Positions 37,779-46,272 of a stretch of 64,000 bases of DNA are shown piece by piece. This DNA comes from WRAU01 sp964277385 (GTDB taxonomy: Bacteria; Pseudomonadota; Alphaproteobacteria; WRAU01; Hepatincolaceae). Positions within the stretch are counted from its first letter, which is position 1, and each line of letters opens with the position of its first letter. The DNA is taken from the NCBI GenBank assembly GCA_964277385.1, contig OZ195520.1, positions 620,001 through 684,000 of the forward strand, written 5' to 3'. Under the pieces are notes generated by a model, which worked only from the letters and a program-made list of their open reading frames with translations, did no database searches and was not told where the DNA came from. The position numbers and the translations under genes are program-made.

Positions 37779-38370
37779 TATTGCTTACCTTACTTTTATC
37801 TACACTTAAGACTACTTCTTCTAACTTACTATCATCTTGAATATCAACTACAGCTGTGGCTTGAGTTATTTCTATTGGTTCTTTTTCCCATTTATTATGT
37901 CCTAAAAGGATTTTTTGCCTCCAAGTTACTTCCCATAAAATTATTCCATTTTGATAAAACTCAGGACTATAATAGTTATTGCAAACAATGCTATTATCTT
38001 CTGTTTGCCAAATTTCTTCTAAATTCCACTTACCATTTTTGATTATTAGTTTTAACCTCTCTAAAAGCTCTAAAGCTTCTAATACTCCATCACCATTATT
38101 CTCTTTGCCATAATCAGTTGTAATTAGATACAAAGAAAAATCAGCTACACTTTCTAATTGGTCTCCATAGTTTCTATTGCTTATAGGAAACCCTCTTATA
38201 CCAATACCAACACAAGGGGCATCGTTACTAAAATTAAGTACATCTTGCAAGCCATTAAAGCCACCTGCCATTATCTTAACTTCACTTAATAAAGCAGTAT
38301 CTTTACCTACATTAAATTCAGTTTCTAAAGTAGTTTTTATTGCTTGCAATAGTTTTTTATACGTTGACAT
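37771..38370 (-). CDS. Mu gp37-like DUF1834 protein
   Basis: 199 residues: MSTYKKLLQAIKTTLETEFN, then VGIGIRGFPISNRNYGDQLE and a SLYLITTDYGKENNGDGVLE core. The Mu gp37 family (DUF1834) acts in head-tail joining. It overlaps its neighbours by 8-14 bp, suggesting coupled translation. Confidence 0.75.
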   Translation of the reverse strand: MSTYKKLLQAIKTTLETEFNVGKDTALLSEVKIMAGGFNGLQDVLNFSNDAPCVGIGIRGFPISNRNYGDQLESVADFSLYLITTDYGKENNGDGVLEALELLERLKLIIKNGKWNLEEIWQTEDNSIVCNNYYSPEFYQNGIILWEVTWRQKILLGHNKWEKEPIEITQATAVVDIQDDSKLEEVVLSVDKSKVSNNE

Positions 38371-38857
38371 ATTTCCTCTCTATATAATTTAAAACCGTGT
38401 TAGTTATCTCTTTTTTATCTTCTTCATTTATTCCTAAGAACTTCCTCTGTGGAATATTTCTATTAAATGATTTACTTTGTTTGCCACTTTTAGTTTTTCT
38501 AGTTATTTCTCTGCTATCACCATAGTTATGAGTTGATGCATAAGGTTCTATACTTTTTATCTCTACCTCATCACCCCTAATTTCACTGACAAAACTATTT
38601 ATTAAATGATTAGTATTATCTAATATATCCTGTCCATCATGTCTGGTTAATTTATATTTAGCACTCCAATTTACCCACGCTTTATTATCAGGGTCTACTT
38701 TAGTTTCAAATCTTTTTTGAGTTTGCTGTATTACTAAAGCTCCTATGCTATTTAATAAAATAGATCTATCTTTGTTATTTAAAGTTAGCTTCTCTATTTT
38801 CTCTTGTATCTCTGGAAAAGCTGATAAATCTACATTAAATTCAACATTACCGTTCAT
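38357..38857 (-). CDS. Mu gpG-like virion morphogenesis protein
   Basis: 166 residues with QTQKRFETKVDPDNKAWVNW, LDNTNHLINSFVSEI and IPQRKFLGINEEDKKEI, the phage virion morphogenesis (gpG/P2 gpS) signature. It is the tail terminator/connector. The order gp36-G-gp37 matches Mu-like phages. Confidence 0.87.
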   Translation of the reverse strand: MNGNVEFNVDLSAFPEIQEKIEKLTLNNKDRSILLNSIGALVIQQTQKRFETKVDPDNKAWVNWSAKYKLTRHDGQDILDNTNHLINSFVSEIRGDEVEIKSIEPYASTHNYGDSREITRKTKSGKQSKSFNRNIPQRKFLGINEEDKKEITNTVLNYIERKYVNV

Positions 38858-39292
38858 CTACAAACCTTCCATTGTACGTCTACTAAATAATCTACTTCGT
38901 CTATCTTGTATTAATTTTATTTGCCCTTTTCCTTTTGGAGCCTCAGTTCCCCCTTCTTTATTTTCTAACTCTGGTATGGTTGCTTTCCCGTTATTTATAT
39001 CCGTTAAATATCTAAATATATCTTCATATCTTTTGCGTCTTTCTTCGGTTAAACTCTTGCCATATTCTAAAGACCTTTTGTAAAAAGCAATTGTGCAAGT
39101 CCACTCATTTATTATTGCTGGTACTGTTTTTAATGGGGTTTTATATCTTTTGTTTATATATCCATCTATCTCGCTACTTGCATTTTCTAAGGCTCTGATA
39201 AGAGGACGAGGGTCCTCTTTATCAGGCAATAGTTTTTTAACTTCTCCTCCTGTATATGTTTGATATAAATCATCTAAAGTTGCATAAGCCAT
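38858..39292 (-). CDS. Mu gp36-like DUF1320 protein
   Basis: 144 residues: MAYATLDDLYQTYTGGEVKK, LIRALENASSEIDGYINKRY, and a conserved helical bundle. The DUF1320 family forms the head completion ring beneath the portal. The stop of the capsid gene touches its start (ATAATGGC-type junction). Confidence 0.85.
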   Translation of the reverse strand: MAYATLDDLYQTYTGGEVKKLLPDKEDPRPLIRALENASSEIDGYINKRYKTPLKTVPAIINEWTCTIAFYKRSLEYGKSLTEERRKRYEDIFRYLTDINNGKATIPELENKEGGTEAPKGKGQIKLIQDRRSRLFSRRTMEGL

Positions 39293-40533
39293 TATTTAGT
39301 ACCTTTATCAGATAAAGCTTTTACTGCATCTTGCACATTATTCTTACCTTCTACTGCTAGATCCACAGTGATATCTTTAGCTTTTTTATTATTGGCAGTT
39401 TTAGCTGTAGTTTTTGCTTCATTTACTGCATCTTGCACATTATTCTTACCTTCTACTGCTGGATCCACAGTGATATCTTTAGCTTTTTTATTATTGGCAG
39501 TTTTAGCTGTAGTTTTTGCTTCATTTACTGTAGCTTCAACTGTATCTAGCTTAGCAATCAATGTAGCAATTTGAGATTTGATATCTTCAATATCTTCTCC
39601 TCCTTCATCATCAGGAGTTCCATCATACATAACATCAAGTTCTTTATTTAAACCAAGCAAGCAAACAACTTGAACTCTGTTATACCAAACGTTATCTGTT
39701 CCATTAATAAACTGGGCTGTAAACATTTTTAGAGCTTTTGCATAATTAGATGGACCTACAATTAAAATCTTAGGTGTAGCACCTACAAAGTTTTTGTTGG
39801 CTTTCTTTAATCCCATCATGCTTTCCATTGCAGCAATAAAGTTATCTTCGTTTAAATCATCACGGCTACCAAAAGCTAATTGCCATAATCCATAACCAAT
39901 TGCACTTCTGCCGCGAATACCAAAAGTATATTCATCATAGTTAAATGTATGTTCTGACAGCTCAGCTGGTTTTTCCATTACATATGGAACTCTTTCTTGC
40001 CTAAATAATGCTGGGGCTGCTTTGGTATTATCTATCATAAACCATGGCTCTTTTGTTCCATCTTGTAAGTTACTAAGTGCAGTATCTTTATCTCCCCATT
40101 TATGAGCATCACTGAAAAAAGATACACCATCATAACCTATTCCCTTATCAGAAAAACCTAACATTAAAGCATCTGCTAATAGATGATCAGGATGTTGTGC
40201 TGCTTCTTGCCCTAATCCTTTTGCTTGGTCATCGTAAAAACCTGTTTGGTCATCTTCAATATCTTCACGAAGCATAATTAAAGAGCTTTCAAATTTTCTA
40301 TTCACAAGCGTATAGTGTTTTTCTTCCATACGCTTTAGCTCTCTTTTATTAAACCACTCTTTAATATTAGGCAATGAACCTAAAGGATAGGTATTAGCCC
40401 TAGTATTACTTGTATAAGTTGGAATGATTTTAGAATATACAGTCTCATAACCATTCAACCCTTCTTGAAACATCAAGATTGCTTGGGTAGATAAATCTGC
40501 TACTGTTTGATATGTTAAATTATACTTTGCCAT
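39292..40533 (-). CDS. Mu gpT-like major capsid protein with repeated C-terminal tail
   Basis: 413 residues. The first 305 match the Mu major head family (ADLSTQAILMFQEGLNGYET, GSLPNIKEWFNKRELKRMEE, FFSDAHKWGD, ILIVGPSNYAKALKMF). Then a ~95-residue Ala/Lys/Thr-rich extension contains two copies of a 34-residue unit (VNEAKTTAKTANNKKAKDIT...). This tail is not usual in gpT and may be a surface decoration or variable linker. Confidence 0.85.
   Translation of the reverse strand: MAKYNLTYQTVADLSTQAILMFQEGLNGYETVYSKIIPTYTSNTRANTYPLGSLPNIKEWFNKRELKRMEEKHYTLVNRKFESSLIMLREDIEDDQTGFYDDQAKGLGQEAAQHPDHLLADALMLGFSDKGIGYDGVSFFSDAHKWGDKDTALSNLQDGTKEPWFMIDNTKAAPALFRQERVPYVMEKPAELSEHTFNYDEYTFGIRGRSAIGYGLWQLAFGSRDDLNEDNFIAAMESMMGLKKANKNFVGATPKILIVGPSNYAKALKMFTAQFINGTDNVWYNRVQVVCLLGLNKELDVMYDGTPDDEGGEDIEDIKSQIATLIAKLDTVEATVNEAKTTAKTANNKKAKDITVDPAVEGKNNVQDAVNEAKTTAKTANNKKAKDITVDLAVEGKNNVQDAVKALSDKGTK
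39323..39526 (-). repeat. 102-bp tandem repeat in the capsid gene
   Basis: Two 102-bp units (39323-39424 and 39425-39526) that differ at one or two bases, with a partial third copy beyond. They encode 34-residue repeats at the capsid C-terminus and keep the frame. Confidence 0.88.
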
Positions 40534-40542
40534 CTTTTCTTA

Positions 40543-41739
40543 TTACTCCCTATTAAATGTTCTATTTTGTAGTGTGATATAATCTTTTTCTTTTATACCT
40601 TTTTTCTTACAACATTCTTTCTGTTCGCTATTTAATGCAATACTATCTCCGCTATAACCTTTTGGTTTTGTAATACTCTTAGCAAATACTGATGGTGCAT
40701 TTTCCATTTCTACTTCAAAAACTTCCACCGCTTCAACTGAATTTAAAGATATTTCTAAAGCTTTTCTTGTCGCTGGAGATACTTTCCCATTATTTATGGC
40801 TGAGTTTAATACTCTTTCTCTTTTTTCTTTTAATTCCTTAGCTGCATTATTATTAATAATATTAGTTAAATTTCTAATTTGGGCTTGCATTGCTCTTGTG
40901 GTTTTACTATTTTTTTCGCTACCCCCTTCATCGCCACCTTTTAAGTTTTTAATAACCTCAATTACATCTGCTAAACTACTTCCCTCTGCTAAACCTAGTG
41001 CTGATAAAATACTTGCTGGTATATCTACTTCTGCATTTGTAGAAGTACTAACTTCTTCATCTTTTTTTAGCTCTTCGTTCTCATCTACTATTGTTGCTAT
41101 TTCTTCAATTACTTGATCTAGGCTTGCATCTTCAGGTAAATCTAAAACCTCCTTTGCCTCCTCTATTAATTGATCTTCTGTAATTTCTTCCTCATTTCTC
41201 GCTTTTTTTGAATTCATAACTCTTGTTAATCTCTTTTTCAATTTATTGCCTCCTTTATTAATGCTATTAATTGAATTTGTTTGTCTACTGTTTAGTTCTG
41301 GAACTTTAAAATTAGGACGATTAGTTAAACCTACAGATGTTAATCTAATAATCTTGTTATCTTCGTCAACTTCAAACGCTGGAGAATAATACTTTATAGA
41401 CTTATTATTTAATTCATATACACTATTCCATTCTATATTAGCTATAATCTCTCCATCTAATCCTGCTTGAAGAGACACCACCCACCCTAAAGCTGGACTA
41501 TATATTCCTTTAGGTGCATTGATTTCTGTTGCATGTTCTATATCTATTGGTAACTTTGCTTGATTTTCTATAAAACTATCTAGAACTTCTTGAGTATTAT
41601 AATGAAAGGTTCTACCATCACGACCAACGATAGGACTTTTTGGTAAAAGCACTATTTGTGCAGGCGGTGTATATTCCCCAGAATTACCTTCTAAAAAGTT
41701 CAGCTTTGATGATTTAATTTGATGTAATATTAAATTCAT
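40543..41739 (-). CDS. Mu gpI-like capsid protease/scaffold
   Basis: 398 residues. The N-terminal 150 match the Mu I protease (QIVLLPKSPIVGRDGRTFHY, LPIDIEHATEINAPKGIYSP, KYYSPAFEVDEDNKIIRLTS, VGLTNRPNF). The C-terminal 240 are the charged coiled-coil scaffold that guides head assembly and is cleaved afterwards. It lies directly ahead of the major capsid gene. Confidence 0.87.
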   Translation of the reverse strand: MNLILHQIKSSKLNFLEGNSGEYTPPAQIVLLPKSPIVGRDGRTFHYNTQEVLDSFIENQAKLPIDIEHATEINAPKGIYSPALGWVVSLQAGLDGEIIANIEWNSVYELNNKSIKYYSPAFEVDEDNKIIRLTSVGLTNRPNFKVPELNSRQTNSINSINKGGNKLKKRLTRVMNSKKARNEEEITEDQLIEEAKEVLDLPEDASLDQVIEEIATIVDENEELKKDEEVSTSTNAEVDIPASILSALGLAEGSSLADVIEVIKNLKGGDEGGSEKNSKTTRAMQAQIRNLTNIINNNAAKELKEKRERVLNSAINNGKVSPATRKALEISLNSVEAVEVFEVEMENAPSVFAKSITKPKGYSGDSIALNSEQKECCKKKGIKEKDYITLQNRTFNRE

Positions 41740-42252
41740 GTTTTAGTAATTTACCCATACATTATTTTTTAATTATGGGTATAATCTAACTTAGTTTTCC
41801 ATTCAAAACCATGTATGCAAGTGATACCGGACTTTGCATAATTTTTATTACAAACTTTAGTTTGCAAACTCAAAACAATGAACAAAGTGAATTGATTTTT
41901 AGATATTTTTTATAAAAAAATTAAAATTATTATTATGAATTCATGCAGGAATTCATATACACAATTCATGTGAATTCATAAGAGATATTTTTGTGATTTC
42001 ACGTGAATTGTGGTTGTGATTTCACGTGAATTGTGGTTGTGATTTCACGTGAATTGGGGTTGTGATTTCATAAGATTATTTTGTGAAATCAAATCGTGAA
42101 TTCATAGATTATTTACAGTAAAACACATTGTAATTTACATAGTAATTCCGTAATTAAGTTAAGAATTTTAAATAAATACTAATGCTAATAATAGTTATTT
42201 AACTTGAATATTTTTACTAACAATACTATATTCTAATTAGTAGTAATACTAT
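41740..42252. promoter_or_regulatory. Central non-coding region of P1: candidate strong gyrase site equivalent
   Basis: A 510-bp gap between I and F in an otherwise tightly packed operon. It has three near-exact 23-bp direct repeats (TTGTGATTTCACGTGAATTG) at about 41990-42065 and many TGAATTCA/TTCACGTGAA palindromes. The midpoint of P1 (42307) falls just beside it. Mu's strong gyrase site, needed to synapse the prophage ends, lies at the centre of its genome next to gene I. The role here is inferred from position. Confidence 0.5.
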
Positions 42253-42338
42253 CAAGTAGTGAGGAAGCATCCCCTACCGAGTTTGTTGAAAGAAACATTC
42301 CGAGCGTAGCGACGAGAAGTGCGAGCGTCCACTACTTG
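42253..42338. ncRNA. Conserved hairpin-bounded element at the 3' end of gene F (P1)
   Basis: CAAGTAGTG (42253-42261) pairs with CACTACTTG (42330-42338). The interior contains AGGAAGCATCCCC and CCGAGCGTAGCG. The right arm includes the F stop codon. P3 has the same layout at 23585-23674 with a different paired stem and shared interior words, which suggests a maintained structure. Confidence 0.5.
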
Positions 42339-43465
42339 TTTTTTAAATTATCAAATTGTGATTTATGTATCTTATAAAAACTATTCATCATAAGTTCATC
42401 ATTTTTGGTAATTTTAGCAGATACTAAATAATAATATTTTCCTATTTGCTTTACATATACTTGCTTTGCTTCATTATAATGACCCGTACTTATAATATCT
42501 TGAATTAATGCATAATCACTTGGTAAAAGGTCTACATGAGATTTCTTTTTAGTAGCTAGAGTTTCCTCACTCAACTTTAATACTCTTGGTTTATTGGTAA
42601 TTCCACTATTTACATAGGCAACAGGTACATAGTTATATTGTCTATTTTTTATCGGTTTTATCTCATCTTGTACCTTGTTTGCTTTATTAAAAAAACTTGT
42701 AAAAAAGCTACTTTGTACCATGTTTTGTATTTGGCTTTCTGCCATAATGGGAGAGCTTTCTAGTAATTTTTTCTCTAAGCTATCAGATAAGGTTTTGTTT
42801 CTAAATTTACCACTATTAGAAGACCAAGCTGGATCTACCCCTTTCATGTATTTTATGTTTCTACCTCCTGAACTTTTACTATCAAACTTAATACTTGGAG
42901 CTTTACTTGCTCCTCCTCTTCTCTTGCATTCCTCTTCACTAATTTGCATAACATAACATTTACAACCCCATCCGTTCGGTGGATATGCATAATCCCAAAA
43001 TGGATGATCTATTGGTAATATTAAATCTTTCCAACTCTCATGATCTGTTCTATGGTTTTTAGATGGTCCTAATTTATATAAAAAATAAGGTAATACTTCT
43101 TTTGTTTCTTGTGCCCTATCCCAAAGTGCTGCTGCTCTACTACTTCTTTTATTTGCCTCGTATATTGTCTCTAATCTTCTAGGACTTCCCAGTTTTACAA
43201 GTTCTTTCTCTCCTGTTTTAGGATTAATCGCAGTTTTACCACACCACCAACCTTTTTCTACTAAAACAGGCTTTAATTCTTTTTGAAATTGCTTAAGAGT
43301 TTTTCCATTCTTTAATGCATCTTGCAAGGAGGCTTTAACATCATTTAATATGTCTGCTTCTGTAGACTTGGCAATAGTAAATACTGCTGCATGTTCATTG
43401 TGTAAAACATCCGTCCAATGATATGTAGGTTTATTTACTTTATTATCTAAATGAGTACTTGGCAT
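42332..43465 (-). CDS. Mu gpF-like minor head protein
   Basis: 377 residues: ADILNDVKASLQDALKNGKT, GWWCGKTAINPKTGEKELV, LGSPRRLETIYEANKRSSRA, PPNGWGCKCYVMQI and GKFRNKTL. It is a phage head morphogenesis family protein related to SPP1 gp7, packaged in small number near the portal. All Trp are TGG. The stop codon lies inside the hairpin element. Confidence 0.88.
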   Translation of the reverse strand: MPSTHLDNKVNKPTYHWTDVLHNEHAAVFTIAKSTEADILNDVKASLQDALKNGKTLKQFQKELKPVLVEKGWWCGKTAINPKTGEKELVKLGSPRRLETIYEANKRSSRAAALWDRAQETKEVLPYFLYKLGPSKNHRTDHESWKDLILPIDHPFWDYAYPPNGWGCKCYVMQISEEECKRRGGASKAPSIKFDSKSSGGRNIKYMKGVDPAWSSNSGKFRNKTLSDSLEKKLLESSPIMAESQIQNMVQSSFFTSFFNKANKVQDEIKPIKNRQYNYVPVAYVNSGITNKPRVLKLSEETLATKKKSHVDLLPSDYALIQDIISTGHYNEAKQVYVKQIGKYYYLVSAKITKNDELMMNSFYKIHKSQFDNLKNK

Positions 43466-43469
43466 CTAT

Positions 43470-44282
43470 TTATTTTAAATTATTAATTAAATCATCTAAA
43501 TTAGAATTTATTGTTTGTTTCTTTTTTTGATAATCTTTCTCAAGTAAATCTAAATCCTTTTTATATTTATACTCTTTAGTTAATAATATATCTAAGAAGT
43601 TATGAGCTCTCTTAACATCAACATCCTCTAAAGAAGATATTTTATTGTCTACTAAATTTATCAAAAAATCTTTTACCTTATATTTAGTTTTAGGTAAACT
43701 GTCTATTAATTCTAATACAGTTTGTTTGTTATTTAATCTATCAATAAATTCTTTTATAACCAACTGAATAGCTATTAGCTTTAACTCGTTGCTATCACTT
43801 TCTTTTAAGTTTACTAAAACATTTTTATATTTTTTCTTTAATTCACCATTTAAATATTCTGATAATTCTTCACTACCTACAAAATATTTTTCTTTTAGTT
43901 TTGCAAACTCATCTTTAGTTAATGATACATCAACTGAAACATTAAACTTACCCCCTAATTCTCTTCTAGGTCTTGAAGGCATTAAACCATCCCATTCGCT
44001 ACCTCTTCTTGGCATATCTACCGATAACTCTTTATACACACGAGTTTTACCTGCATTAGTTTTATAAAATTCTTTATTACAAGCATTATTACTACACCTA
44101 ACTAACTCTGCCGAAGAAAATAAATCATTCCTTGCTCTTTCATTAAAAATAATCTCATTAAAATCAATTAATCCTACAAAATTATTACAATAAGGACACA
44201 TCGCCATTCTTATTACCTCCATATTATTATTTAATATAGAAATAATTATATCTAACTTTTGCTCTAATTCATATAATTTCAT
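43470..44282 (-). CDS. Hypothetical protein in the portal-F slot, 270 aa
   Basis: Starts MKLYELEQKLDIIISILNNN after AAGGAAAG. A zinc-ribbon-like segment follows (MCPYCNNF...CSNNACNKEF) and then a Lys/Glu-rich helical domain (TKDEFAKLKEKYFVGSEELS...). The P3 gene in the same slot also begins with a CxxC motif but is otherwise different. Function unknown; probably cargo or a phage-specific regulator. Confidence 0.6.
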   Translation of the reverse strand: MKLYELEQKLDIIISILNNNMEVIRMAMCPYCNNFVGLIDFNEIIFNERARNDLFSSAELVRCSNNACNKEFYKTNAGKTRVYKELSVDMPRRGSEWDGLMPSRPRRELGGKFNVSVDVSLTKDEFAKLKEKYFVGSEELSEYLNGELKKKYKNVLVNLKESDSNELKLIAIQLVIKEFIDRLNNKQTVLELIDSLPKTKYKVKDFLINLVDNKISSLEDVDVKRAHNFLDILLTKEYKYKKDLDLLEKDYQKKKQTINSNLDDLINNLK

Positions 44283-44294
44283 TATTTGCTTTCC

Positions 44295-44627
44295 TTATTT
44301 TTTAATATATTTAGGTGGATTTTCTCTCATACGGTTTAGCTGTGTTTCAACCTTTTCCTTTGTATTTTCTACAATTTGTTTACTAATTAAGGCATCATCA
44401 TGTTTGCAATATAAAATATTACTCCACCATTTCTTAAAAATCTTTACACTTTTTAAATCTTCTAAACCATCATAGTATCTTCTGTCTTGTGTATCAGGAT
44501 ATACTACTTGCTCTACTATACATTGATATTCTTTTTCACTTTCCACATACACACAATTATTCCAGAAATCACTTCCACGATCTGCAATATTATGTTCTTT
44601 AGGAATTCTAGGACTATATGTTGTCAT
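44295..44627 (-). CDS. Hypothetical protein, 110 aa
   Basis: Starts MTTYSPRIPKEHNIADRGSD at the base where the portal gene stops. It has aromatic stretches (FWNNCVYVESEKEYQCIVEQ, FKKWWSNILYCKHDD) and a helical, basic C-terminus. No family recognised. It is translated together with the portal gene and lies in the accessory slot before F. Confidence 0.6.
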   Translation of the reverse strand: MTTYSPRIPKEHNIADRGSDFWNNCVYVESEKEYQCIVEQVVYPDTQDRRYYDGLEDLKSVKIFKKWWSNILYCKHDDALISKQIVENTKEKVETQLNRMRENPPKYIKK

Positions 44628-46168
44628 TATTTCTTATCCTTAGCTTTCAACTTTTCTCTTTCTTGTATGCTTGATTTAAACAAACTTTTCTCTAGTTTAC
44701 TTGTATCTAAACTTGCTTTTTCTATTTTCCCTATTGCACCTTCTATGCTTTCACTATCATTTAACAGCTTTTCTATATCATCTATCATAGGTTTAATTAC
44801 TGTATTACTATTATCAAGCTCACTATCAACTTGTTTATCTATTTTGTCCTCTGCATTTAATACTGTTCTTTTACCTTGATAATGAGCAAACTCAGAATTT
44901 CCAAATTGCATTGGTGCACTGATATCTAACCAATCATCTTCTCCTGTTGGTTTTTCTAAGCCTAATCTTTCAAGTAGATTACTTTTTGAAATCTCTCCTT
45001 TTACCAATGGATTTAATGCTGTAACCATTCTTACAAGCTGGTCTTTATCTTCTTCTTTTTCAAAATTAAAAAATAATTGCGGGTATTCTTCTTGTTCTCC
45101 AAAATTATAATCTATTAAAGGAATTATAAGTCCCTTATTTATTGTCTCTGCTAAATCTAAACAATCTGACTTTTTGATATAATCTTGCGTATTTTGATGG
45201 ACATTTGCTTGGCTATAACTACCTCCATCATCCGTTGTCATAGTTTGCCCTAGTACTACTTTACTAAGCTGAGCCTCTAAATAATCTACAAAGTTTGGAA
45301 ATGTTTGAGTATTCCCATTAATAAGCCCATTTTGAAACTCAATTGTCATATCAGCACTTATAACCGCTGCTGCATCTGTACCTATTCCAGCTACTGCATC
45401 AGCTAGCTCCTTTATATCATCATCAGTTGCCATCTCTCCATATTTACCAACACGAATTGGCATTCCAAATACTTCTAAAATAGCCGCCCAATCTTTAATA
45501 GCATAGTTTTTAAGTATAAATATGGAACAGGCCGCAAAAGCCAATGCACCACGTATTGGCAGACCTGATTTTAAAGTTGGTATATGTACAATGGTTTTAA
45601 GTGGATCAAGTTTTGAAGTTTTATCTGTATCTTCAAGCAATACTACTTCTCTGTTTTCGCTATCATAAGTAAACCATTCTGCTGGATGTTTAATATATTC
45701 TTTTGGTAAAACCTTTCCTTTATTCACTTTGTAGTTTATCTCAACTACAGAAAATCCTTTACCTAAACCATCTAACAACTCAAATAACATTTTAGAAAAT
45801 ATTGGTGCATCTATTATCTTTTGTGTAAACTCGTATATTTCTTTAGACTTACTGCTATCTTTTACTTGTGTTAAACCAAATGGAGTTGAAGTTACTTGTA
45901 ATTTACGAGTGTTAAGAACAGTCCTATATTGACTGTCTCGTTCTTCCATTTCCTCTGCTAAACTCAAAAAGGCTTGAGTTCTTCCTTCTTTTGCATCTTT
46001 TAGCATGTTCGCTAATTTAATAGGACTTAAACCTTTTAAAGCAGAGTTGTATACTCCTTTCCTAACCGTTGATAACTTAGAGGTTTGAAGTTTAATCTTA
46101 GGCTTTTCTAAACCTTTAACCTTGCTCTCTTCTTCTTTATTCAATACTTTTCTAGTTCTTTTTGCCAT
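44627..46168 (-). CDS. Mu gp29-like portal protein (DUF935)
   Basis: 513 residues. The portal family pattern is clear: SLAEEMEERDSQYRTVLNTR, GKGFSVVEINYKVNKGKVLP, WAAILEVFGMPIRVGKYGEM and DYNFGEQEEYPQLFFNFEKE. It forms the dodecameric ring for DNA entry. The C-terminal ~80 residues, homologous to the P3 fragment at 25740, are helical. Confidence 0.92.
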   Translation of the reverse strand: MAKRTRKVLNKEEESKVKGLEKPKIKLQTSKLSTVRKGVYNSALKGLSPIKLANMLKDAKEGRTQAFLSLAEEMEERDSQYRTVLNTRKLQVTSTPFGLTQVKDSSKSKEIYEFTQKIIDAPIFSKMLFELLDGLGKGFSVVEINYKVNKGKVLPKEYIKHPAEWFTYDSENREVVLLEDTDKTSKLDPLKTIVHIPTLKSGLPIRGALAFAACSIFILKNYAIKDWAAILEVFGMPIRVGKYGEMATDDDIKELADAVAGIGTDAAAVISADMTIEFQNGLINGNTQTFPNFVDYLEAQLSKVVLGQTMTTDDGGSYSQANVHQNTQDYIKKSDCLDLAETINKGLIIPLIDYNFGEQEEYPQLFFNFEKEEDKDQLVRMVTALNPLVKGEISKSNLLERLGLEKPTGEDDWLDISAPMQFGNSEFAHYQGKRTVLNAEDKIDKQVDSELDNSNTVIKPMIDDIEKLLNDSESIEGAIGKIEKASLDTSKLEKSLFKSSIQEREKLKAKDKK

Positions 46169-46272
46169 AGTATGCCTGTTAAGTTATCTTCTTTTTTATT
46201 TAAACAGGGGACATTCGGTTTCCCGTTTAATCTGTCTTTTTTCTTATTTTTTCCCGTTATATATGTCTTTAA
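46169..46272. promoter_or_regulatory. Internal cluster of transposase-site-like motifs
   Basis: Between terminase and portal genes two end-type motifs occur: TTCCCGTTTAATCTGTC and TTCCCGTTATATATGTC (about 46219-46267), the same 19-bp consensus as at the prophage ends. This may be an internal binding site for A or a relic of an insertion. Confidence 0.45.

Noticed and set aside
41940..42110. CRISPR-like array from the regularly repeated TTTCACGTGAATTG units
   Set aside because: Units are adjacent with no unique spacers, there are only about three, the half sites are palindromic, and no cas genes are present.
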